A stretch of 64,000 bases of DNA from Candidatus Bathyarchaeota archaeon (GTDB taxonomy: Archaea; Thermoproteota; Bathyarchaeia; Bathyarchaeales; Bathycorpusculaceae): positions 54,517-118,516 of the forward strand of contig JALHSQ010000017.1 in NCBI GenBank assembly GCA_022865885.1, given 5' to 3'. Of this stretch, positions 26,394-33,038 are shown in pieces; within the stretch, counting starts at the first letter, position 1, and each line of letters opens with the position of its first letter. The translations under genes were made by a program, and so were the position numbers. The notes beneath the pieces are model-generated. The model saw only the letters and a program-made list of their open reading frames with translations. It had not been told where the DNA came from and did no database searches.

Positions 26394-26635
26394 ATGACTA
26401 CAAATAGCGCATTTGTCCAAACTCGGTCCATTCCCCGAGAGACGCTATGTAAGGGCTTCAAGCGAGGTTTGACAAAGCCGATGCGGCGTTTGCCTTGATC
26501 TAGGTTCTCCCTTTGATGTAGCAGGTTAGGAACATAACAGGAGTTATGCTCTGTAGTTGACAATAAAAGAAGTTGGGTGTGTTTTTAGAGCGCCTTCTCC
26601 GTATGTGAAAGTTTGGTTGTGCGTTCTGTGTACAG

Positions 26636-27052
26636 TTAGATCATTGGTTTCGCTGGTTCGATTCTTCTCAAGAGCGGTCGCATAGCTTCATGGGTTATTT
26701 TCTCTTCTGCCATGCCCTCTTTGAGTACTCCTGGTGTGCCGATCCTCTTGCATATGAAGTTGAGCGAGTCTTCGGTGAAGTTTAGTAGGTTCTGACCTTC
26801 TGATGTTAGCTTGTACACTTTCCTAGGGCGTTCGCTGCTCATGTTCCATTCGCTTTTGACGTAGCCTTTCTTTTCAAGTGTGCCCAGGAGTGGGTATATG
26901 GTGCTTGGGCCGAAATAGACGCCGAACGTTCGGCGGATTCTTGTGATTATTTGGTAGCCATGCATAGGTGTTCCGTTTAGGAATTGGAGAACTATAAGGT
27001 CGAGAAGGCCTTTCATGAGTTTGGCCTGAACTTCCCTTGTGTTGTTTCCCAT
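26636..27052 (-). CDS. PadR family transcriptional regulator
   Basis: ATG 27052 after GAGGGG gives 138 residues. A PadR winged helix spans about 8-95, with the MHGYQIITRIRR helix, FGPSTIYPLLGTLEKKGYV recognition helix and wing, and the RKVYKLTSEG strand. A C-terminal helix for dimer formation follows. PadR proteins usually repress a nearby gene and themselves. It is divergent from a second PadR gene. A candidate operator overlaps its predicted transcription start. Confidence 0.9.
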   Translation of the reverse strand: MGNNTREVQAKLMKGLLDLIVLQFLNGTPMHGYQIITRIRRTFGVYFGPSTIYPLLGTLEKKGYVKSEWNMSSERPRKVYKLTSEGQNLLNFTEDSLNFICKRIGTPGVLKEGMAEEKITHEAMRPLLRRIEPAKPMI

Positions 27053-27083
27053 ATGTATTTCCCCTCTGTATTTCCGTTCTACA

Positions 27084-27127
27084 TGGATACAATATGTCCA
27101 TTTCCGAACATATCTTGAGTCTTTATA
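27084..27127 (-). promoter_or_regulatory. TATA box and palindromic operator of the PadR gene
   Basis: On the minus strand CTATAAAG (27127-27120) is a good TATA box. About 25 bp downstream lies the imperfect palindrome TGGACATATTGTATCCA (27100-27084), right at the expected transcription start. Position and symmetry suggest autorepression by the PadR protein. Confidence 0.5.
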
Positions 27128-27231
27128 GAGCATAAACGCCCCTATAAACGTTCATGCTTACCACAAGCATATCCAAGCATAACAAAACATAACAGAACAC
27201 TCGACTTCTGCATAACTTAATAAGCCAAAAC

Positions 27232-27600
27232 ATGGAACAAATCAAAAAGCAAAACAATCCGAGAACACGAAAATTGTCCGAAACAGCCAAACAGCGACTT
27301 GTACAACGCATAGTCAGAAATCTGCTAGATATCCAAATACTAAGGCTAATCCGAATAGAGCCAATGTGGGGTTATAGGCTCAAGAAGCAGGCAGAAGCAA
27401 AATTCGGCATCAAACTTAGGCACGGTGCTTTGTATCCTTCACTTAACGCGTTGGAACAGGAAGGATTCCTGACAAGTCAAAGGCAGCAACACGGAGGAAG
27501 AACAAGAAAAACCTATACGATAACTAAAAAGGGAAAACGATACGTGGACGCGTATCATAAAATACTGAAAGATCAAATTGAAGGCAAAGACCTCAAGTAG
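27232..27600 (+). CDS. PadR family transcriptional regulator
   Basis: The 122-residue protein carries a PadR winged helix: IQILRLIRIEPMWGYRLKKQ (about 34-53), a LRHGALYPSLNALEQEGFL recognition helix region (about 62-80) and the RTRKTYTITKKGKRYVD wing and strand. The N-terminus is basic. It is divergent from the other PadR gene and is not its close copy. It may act on the DUF3227 gene downstream or on genes elsewhere. Confidence 0.9.
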   Translation: MEQIKKQNNPRTRKLSETAKQRLVQRIVRNLLDIQILRLIRIEPMWGYRLKKQAEAKFGIKLRHGALYPSLNALEQEGFLTSQRQQHGGRTRKTYTITKKGKRYVDAYHKILKDQIEGKDLK

Positions 27601-27915
27601 CAGATTATGGAGTTGTCTGCAGTTCTAGATCTACGCTATATGCCATGAGAGACGTAACATTCGAATCCTACTGTTACCAGTTCTCCGGCTCCCCAGACTC
27701 CGGTGTTTTCACAAAATCATTCTGTCTCACTCTTATGGACGGTTCAAGCAATACTCGAGACGCTCATGGTCTTGCTTTTATTATGTCTGAGCGGGGGCAT
27801 ATATCGATTTTCGACATATATCGGCGCCCGAAACAAGTGATATATTAAGTCATACGATACGATATGTATACAGGTATAACAGAAGAACAGTTCAACACAA
27901 CTACACAAACAGGTC
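27601..27915. promoter_or_regulatory. 315-bp intergenic region with repeated CATATATCG sites and a TATA box
   Basis: No gene is convincing here; a 67-codon frame at 27645 has no recognisable features. CATATATCG occurs twice, at 27796-27804 and 27813-27821, a 17-bp period that would put both sites on nearly opposite helix faces, separated by the palindrome TCGATTTTCGA. A TATA-like GATATATTAAG (27839-27849) follows upstream of the DUF3227 gene. These are candidate regulator-binding sites. Confidence 0.4.
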
Positions 27916-28470
27916 GTGAAAACCGTGAAGAAAACATCAATTTCAAGTCAACACGTGCGGAGGGTGATGCACCCACGCCAAATTCAATATGCTGTAGAGC
28001 CGAGGTTATGTTCCACGAGTGCTGAAGCTAGAGCCAAAACGTTTGCCCCAATCGAGACAACGCTATGCTACAACGGCTTTGAAATACTATTACTAGGCGC
28101 TGTAGATGAAGTGTTATCTTCTCATGGGGACGCATCAGAACAGACAGTCTATTCCCATCTGGAAAAGGCTTTCAACATTAGGAGATTGGACATCCCACAC
28201 AAAATCGACGAGTTTGCAAACGCAATCGAGAAGTCCTTCGGGGTGGGAGCCAAGCTTCTTGAGATACAGATAATGAAGCTCATCCATGAGAGAATTGGAC
28301 CATCTTTCAAGTATTCTCCTAAAAGAAATGATCTGATCTTCACTGAATACGTGAATGCAGCAAGAGCCAAGTTTGATGAAAGGAACAGAAATGCCAGAGC
28401 AGAAGCGGATAGACTGCCCTCAGATACTCGTACATTTAGCTGGAAGCAACAAATACTCAAACTAGCCTAG
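27916..28470 (+). CDS. DUF3227 (NitrOD5-like) domain protein
   Basis: The 184-residue protein has a helical domain (about 55-150) with the pattern AVDEVLSSHGDASEQTVYSH, then IPHKIDEFANAIEKSFG and AKLLEIQIMKLIHERIG. The same pattern is found in the protein at 47454, so they are paralogues. The family is thought to be a signalling output domain in Thaumarchaeota and relatives. The N-terminal 50 residues and the C-terminal tail are extra. GTG 27916 or 27925 can serve as start. Confidence 0.7.
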   Translation: MKTVKKTSISSQHVRRVMHPRQIQYAVEPRLCSTSAEARAKTFAPIETTLCYNGFEILLLGAVDEVLSSHGDASEQTVYSHLEKAFNIRRLDIPHKIDEFANAIEKSFGVGAKLLEIQIMKLIHERIGPSFKYSPKRNDLIFTEYVNAARAKFDERNRNARAEADRLPSDTRTFSWKQQILKLA

Positions 28471-28784
28471 AGTAGGAACATCGTCTGCGCTGTTTGAAGC
28501 TTGGCATCACCCCTCACATATAGATACATCGATAGAGTTCCGTTTGCTTTGATCCATTGATATCAGAGGAGAGCATTGCCGAACTAGCTTCGGACTGTGC
28601 AAGCACTATTCAAGGAACCAACCTTTCAACGCTTCGCTTTTCTGTAGGATCTAAGACGTACTGGGAATACAATACTTGTAGGAAAGCCTTCTAAGACTGT
28701 GTGAAAAACCGGAAGCGTGCAAGGGGGTCGCCCACCAATCCAAGAGAACAAACACAAAAACAAGACACAGACTGAAACGGTCGA
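28471..28784. other. intergenic region with a short gene-fragment-like frame
   Basis: The region has no complete gene. A 45-codon frame from TTG 28557 to TAA 28692-28694 has a protein-like composition (EESIAELASDCASTIQGTN) but no ribosome-binding site and no recognised family. It lies just upstream of the decayed winged-helix gene and is probably remnant DNA. Confidence 0.25.
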
Positions 28785-29054
28785 AATGAGCAGCAGATCA
28801 ATCATGAAAAGGAATGAAACCTTCAGACATCAAGGAAGAAGCTTTCGAAATTGCCAAAGAAGCAATTGGAAAAAGAAGATTCGATATGAACCTACTAGCG
28901 AGGAGCTACATTTTCTTATGAAAAGCGTGCGCAAAATGAAAAGACATGAGGAAAAAATAGAAAAATCTACGAGATAGCTGAAAAGGGAAAGCAATACGTC
29001 GAATTCTATGAAAGCATACCCAAGGAAGGAGTAGGAAACAACGCCAACAACTGA
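28785..29054 (+). pseudogene. decayed winged-helix regulator gene
   Basis: One frame reads YEPTSEELHFLMKSVRKMK (helix and turn) and stops at TAG 28975-28977. The next frame continues with KIYEIAEKGKQYVEFYESI, the wing and C-terminal helix typical of ArnR1/PadR-like archaeal wHTH proteins. Upstream, MKPSDIKEEAFEIAKEAIGK lies in yet another frame. At least two frameshifts are needed to rebuild the protein. Loss of function looks recent since the protein sense is still clear. Confidence 0.5.
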
Positions 29055-29217
29055 TTTCCTCTAGAGCGCATCATACAACCATGAATTGAACGCATACACG
29101 AATCATTCTGGAATTTGCTTCCAAGCTAAGCAAGCAAAGGTAAACAGTAGTCTGTTCTTCAACTTGTCAACCTAAAGTAACAAATATGAAAACGTGATAT
29201 AGACAAAGGAAGTTCAA

Positions 29218-30249
29218 ATGCCATCCAAAGCTGAAAAGGGAAATAAGACTGGCGAAGAAACACTGGCCTACGTTCAAGAGCTTATAGAGAGAAAGGGCAG
29301 AAAGGCACTTGATCAAGCTCGCAAAATGATGCTGGAAAATGGAGCAAGAATAGAATGCGATGCCATTCGAAAGGCACTGGAGTATTTTGCAAACAGCTAT
29401 TGGGGCGACCTAGCCAGGCCAACACTCATGTCTCTTGCCTGCGAAGCTGTAGGAGTCAAATGTGAAAAGATCACTCCAATTGTGGTCCCTATAATCCTTC
29501 TAGCCGGTGGAATGGACATACACGATGACATCATAGACCAGTCAAGAACAAAGGACGGACGACCGACTGTTTTCGGAAAATACGGCAAGGACGTAGCATT
29601 GCTTACCGGTGACGCCCTCCTGCTTAGGGGCACCTTAAATCTGCACCGTGCCCTAATTCAGATTCAACCCTCAAAGGCCAAGAGAGTGCTGGACATAATC
29701 AAGGAGACATTTTTCGAGGTTGGCGACGCTGAAGCATTAGAGATGCGCTTCAGGGGAAGAATAGACACAAGACCCGAGGAATATCTTCATGTGGTAAGAA
29801 AAAAAGCGGCGGATGTAGAGGCTTACGCTCACATAGGTGCTCTGATAGGTGATGGAAGCAAAAGAGAAGTGGAGGCACTTCGCAAGTATGGTAGATGCCT
29901 AGGTATGTTAGCGATCATTGATGATGACCTGATAGACCTGATGGACAAGGAAGAGCTTGAGAACAGACTCAGAAACGAAGTAGCCCCTCTTCCAATGCTA
30001 TACGCAACCCAAAACCCTGAGGCAAAGATCAGCTTTGACTCTGTTCTTTTGAACAAGAAGCTTGAAAAGAGGGAAATCAAAAGAATTATTCAGATGGTCG
30101 CTGACAATGGCGGTTTTACAAGAACAGACGAGAGAATAAGGGAACTTGTGAAGAAGAGCCTTGCAAACCTTCAAATAGTAAGGCATAGAAGGAAGGAACT
30201 AGAATCGCTAGTCTATATGATGGCATCTACTTCCAATCGAGAAAAATGA
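29218..30249 (+). CDS. polyprenyl diphosphate synthase (GGPP synthase-like)
   Basis: The 343-residue trans-isoprenyl diphosphate synthase has a first aspartate-rich motif DDIID at 103-107 and a second DDLID near 236-240. The substrate-binding FGKYGKDVALLTGDALL region lies between. Such enzymes make geranylgeranyl or farnesylgeranyl chains for archaeal ether lipids. ATG start. The region just before the first motif (IILLAGGMDIH), where chain length is set, has small residues, but product length cannot be stated. Stop codon TGA abuts a T-rich terminator of the opposite strand. Confidence 0.9.
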   Translation: MPSKAEKGNKTGEETLAYVQELIERKGRKALDQARKMMLENGARIECDAIRKALEYFANSYWGDLARPTLMSLACEAVGVKCEKITPIVVPIILLAGGMDIHDDIIDQSRTKDGRPTVFGKYGKDVALLTGDALLLRGTLNLHRALIQIQPSKAKRVLDIIKETFFEVGDAEALEMRFRGRIDTRPEEYLHVVRKKAADVEAYAHIGALIGDGSKREVEALRKYGRCLGMLAIIDDDLIDLMDKEELENRLRNEVAPLPMLYATQNPEAKISFDSVLLNKKLEKREIKRIIQMVADNGGFTRTDERIRELVKKSLANLQIVRHRRKELESLVYMMASTSNREK

Positions 30250-30266
30250 AAAAAAACCGGAATATA

Positions 30267-30317
30267 TTAACCCCAAAATCGTCGAATCGGCCTGAACTTT
30301 CGCTCTGGTTTCTTCAT
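30267..30317 (-). CDS. 16-residue basic peptide (mini-ORF)
   Basis: On the minus strand AGGTGA lies 6 bases before an ATG that opens a 16-codon frame, MKKPERKFRPIRRFWG, ending in TAA. Ten bases on, a run of eight T (30256-30249) forms a possible terminator. A TATA-like TATTATATAG is about 38 bp upstream. Each element is short, but the full set of promoter, SD, ORF and terminator in 115 bp is unusual. The peptide is strongly basic with a C-terminal FWG. It might be a peptide substrate for the radical SAM enzyme 1.3 kb away, or a regulatory leader. Confidence 0.4.
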   Translation of the reverse strand: MKKPERKFRPIRRFWG

Positions 30318-30327
30318 CCTTTCTCAC

Positions 30328-30364
30328 CTGTATATATGTTAAACACGTATACTTCTATATAATA
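30328..30364. promoter_or_regulatory. AT-rich divergent promoter region
   Basis: CTATATAATA (30355-30364) can serve the plus-strand MFS gene (GTG at 30427) and, read on the other strand, the mini-ORF at 30317. A second TATA-like TGTATATATG lies at 30330-30339. Which box serves which strand cannot be settled by reading. Confidence 0.45.
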
Positions 30365-30426
30365 CTTGTTCTACACATCTACAAATCATAAGGATTAAAT
30401 GCTCAGAGAGTAAATTCGATAGTGTT

Positions 30427-31629
30427 GTGAATTGCATGTCTAGGAAGAGCCTGTTTCTGGTTTCCTTCCTACTTGCCAGTTCCTTTATCTGGTACTACAC
30501 AATTCGCGCTCTATTCATAGATATGACAGCAAACTTCCCGCTGAATGAAAGCATTCTAATCAATGGCACATACTACGCAGCAATAATTGTGTCGAGCATA
30601 TGTAGCGCGATACTGGCAGGAAGGATTAGCAGAATCAAGATACTTCTCTACTCGATGGTTTTAGGATGTATAGCTTCAAGTATGCCTTTCTTATTTGCAG
30701 GCACAGATGTAGGCAATCTCTCTGTAATGGCGCTCCTTGCCGGGATATCCTTCGGTATTGGAATGCCCTCTTGCCTTGCTCTTTTCGCAAATTCTACAGA
30801 TTTTGGGAACAGAGGCAAGATCAGTGGCATAACCTTTCTAGCAACAAACTTGGGCGCATTTGCGCTTGCTTTTCTCGGTGGAGGAACACTAACGATCCTC
30901 GCCTTATCCCTCGTTCTAAGAATAGCAGGCTTATGCACCACTCTTTCTCTGAAACCGACTCAACATAGTGTTGAGAGCACAAAGAATACTTCCTTCAGGC
31001 AGATCTTTTGGAACCGAACTTTTCTTCTATATGCTCTACCATGGCTTATTTTCGTTCTAGTGGATAGGTTCGAAGTTGCATATTTTGAGAACTTCTTCGA
31101 GAAAAGCTTGTTTGACACCATGACTGTGGTAGAGCCTGGAGTCGGAACCATCTTCGTTTTTCTGGGCGGATTATTAGCAGACCGAATAGGACGAAAACGC
31201 ATTCTGATTTGCGGATTCGTGGCGTTAGGTATAGGCTACGCCTCCATAGGCTTGGCGCCCTACGTAGATGCTGCAAGATATCTTTACATATTCGTAGACG
31301 GCATCGCTTGGGGTATTTTTATGGTACTATACCTGCTCATTCTGTGGGGAGACTTGTCTGTTCCTGGCGAAAATGCAGAGAGATACTACACTATTGGGAG
31401 CCTTCCTTTCTTCCTTACAGATCTCTTGATACTATTTTCTGGCTCTTACGTTCGAGGAATTCCAGGAGCAAGCGCATATGCTATCTTCTCACTAGCTAGT
31501 TTCTTCCTGTTCTTGGCTGTTCTGCCTTTGATGTACGCTCCGGAGACTTTGCCTGAAAAGAGGATTAAGGAAAGGGAGCTTAAGGGGTATGTTGAGAAGG
31601 CTAAGAAGACTAAGGAAAAATACGCTTAA
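30427..31629 (+). CDS. MFS transporter
   Basis: The 400-residue membrane protein has about 12 hydrophobic segments and the MFS loop signature between segments 2 and 3 in degenerate form (AGRISRIK) and between 8 and 9 (GLLADRIGRKRIL). GTG 30427 or ATG 30436 may start it. A lysine-rich C-terminal tail is cytoplasmic. It sits 32 bp upstream of the radical SAM gene and is probably in one operon with it. Substrate unknown; peptide or drug export would fit the neighbour. Confidence 0.85.
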   Translation: MNCMSRKSLFLVSFLLASSFIWYYTIRALFIDMTANFPLNESILINGTYYAAIIVSSICSAILAGRISRIKILLYSMVLGCIASSMPFLFAGTDVGNLSVMALLAGISFGIGMPSCLALFANSTDFGNRGKISGITFLATNLGAFALAFLGGGTLTILALSLVLRIAGLCTTLSLKPTQHSVESTKNTSFRQIFWNRTFLLYALPWLIFVLVDRFEVAYFENFFEKSLFDTMTVVEPGVGTIFVFLGGLLADRIGRKRILICGFVALGIGYASIGLAPYVDAARYLYIFVDGIAWGIFMVLYLLILWGDLSVPGENAERYYTIGSLPFFLTDLLILFSGSYVRGIPGASAYAIFSLASFFLFLAVLPLMYAPETLPEKRIKERELKGYVEKAKKTKEKYA

Positions 31630-31661
31630 GAGCAAGAATGCTCTCGTTTCATTGAAAATGC

Positions 31662-32798
31662 ATGTTCTTTCACGTATTGCTAACTGGTGAATGCAATCTG
31701 CAGTGCAGATACTGTTTTGGCGAGGCATTGGAGGATTTCGATGAGCCTGATTCAGAACCTAATTCGGAACTTAGCATTGACTACTCATTGCCAAAGAGAA
31801 TAAACTATGATGTTAGTATACTCGGCGAATTCTGCAGACGGGATCCTGAGTGTGTATTGACCTTCTATGGCGGGGAACCTCTAGTCTGCATTGATGAAAC
31901 TAAGCAAATCATGGATCATGTTAGAGCCAAGCAGTTCATGATTCAGACAAATGGACTCCTTCTGGATCGTCTTGAGTCACGATACGTTAATCGCTTTCAC
32001 ACGATCCTTGTTTCAATGGATGGCGACGAAGCCATTACGGATTATTACAGAGGAAAAGGCACCTTCAGAAAAGTCGTTGATACTCTGAAGCTGATTAGGA
32101 ACAATGGTTTTGAAGGTGAGCTTATTGCTAGGATGACTGTTATGGAGCAAACAGACATCTACAAGCAGGTTACATGGCTCCTAGACAACGAGGAGTTCCC
32201 ATTTTCTTCAGTTCATTGGCAGCTTAACGCTGGATTCTGGAAAACAGATTTTGACAGAAGAGACTTCAAAAAGTGGAGCAATGAAAACTACAACCCGGGA
32301 ATTCGAAGACTGGTCAAGCTCTGGGTTGACCGCATGGAGAAAGACGGGACTGTTCTGCGACTCTATCCTTTACTTGGAATCGCCCATTCAGTTTTGCATG
32401 GTGAAAAAGAGAGCCTCTTGCGTTGTGGAGGAGGATGGGCAAACTACGCGATACAAACAGACGGACACATCATAGCATGCCCAACCATGTGGGGAATGAA
32501 AGACCATTACTTCGGACACATCAGCAACGCTGACCCGTTGAGTTTGAAGAGGATTTTCGTTGGCAAACCATGTACCGAATGCGACATTCTCGGAATCTGT
32601 GGTGGCCGCTGTTTATATACGAACATTACGAAACGATGGAGCTCAGAAGCCTATAGGTTGGTTTGCGGCACTGTCCGAAATCTGGTAGATGAAATAACCA
32701 AAGAAATACCGAGTATCACAAAGCTTATCGAAGACGGAAAAGTCAACCTACAAGATTTCGAGTTCATGAAATACAATGGATGCGAGATAATCCCGTAA
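31662..32798 (+). CDS. peptide-modifying radical SAM enzyme, AF1577-like
   Basis: The 378-residue protein starts with the radical SAM cluster motif C11-x3-C15-x2-C18, then a TFYGGEPL motif that helps bind SAM. The C-terminal third has a SPASM-like cysteine set (CGGGWANY, IIACPTMWG, CTECDILGICGGRC, and a last Cys near 338) for auxiliary 4Fe-4S clusters. This matches what I recall of the archaeal AF1577 family of putative peptide-modifying enzymes. The target peptide is unknown. The upstream MFS gene would serve for export, and a 16-codon mini-ORF lies nearby on the other strand. Confidence 0.85.
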   Translation: MFFHVLLTGECNLQCRYCFGEALEDFDEPDSEPNSELSIDYSLPKRINYDVSILGEFCRRDPECVLTFYGGEPLVCIDETKQIMDHVRAKQFMIQTNGLLLDRLESRYVNRFHTILVSMDGDEAITDYYRGKGTFRKVVDTLKLIRNNGFEGELIARMTVMEQTDIYKQVTWLLDNEEFPFSSVHWQLNAGFWKTDFDRRDFKKWSNENYNPGIRRLVKLWVDRMEKDGTVLRLYPLLGIAHSVLHGEKESLLRCGGGWANYAIQTDGHIIACPTMWGMKDHYFGHISNADPLSLKRIFVGKPCTECDILGICGGRCLYTNITKRWSSEAYRLVCGTVRNLVDEITKEIPSITKLIEDGKVNLQDFEFMKYNGCEIIP

Positions 32799-32824
32799 TC
32801 TTTACCCCAGCCATTGATTACTTC

Positions 32825-32965
32825 TCATTTGAGCTTTCTGAAATAGACCGAGTTATCTTTCGCAACTAAGTGCCCAAGTCCATTCTCTAGCAATGCAGTG
32901 GTCTCTTCAGGCTTGGCAGCTGATTTGACGATGAACTCACCATTAGCTCCGTATGGAAGAAGCAC
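32825..32965 (-). pseudogene. C-terminal relic of a tyrosine recombinase
   Basis: A minus-strand frame of 46 codons from GTG 32965 (open further upstream without a start) ends in the same style as archaeal integrases: GEFIVKSAAKPEETTALLEN, then a Gly-Leu and a final YFRKLK before TGA. It resembles the relic at 19638-19823 but lacks the catalytic Tyr region. It lies between the radical SAM gene and a dockerin gene. Family assignment is from a remembered consensus only. Confidence 0.4.
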
Positions 32966-33038
32966 ATCCTCACGCGCTAAGTGGCTATTTTCGCGGTTTA
33001 GGAAGAAAAAGGGGAAGTTGTCTAGCTGTTGTTTGCCA

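Noticed and set aside
27645..27848. 67-codon plus-strand frame after the PadR gene
   Set aside because: Contains the candidate operator repeats, no protein-like pattern and no SD.
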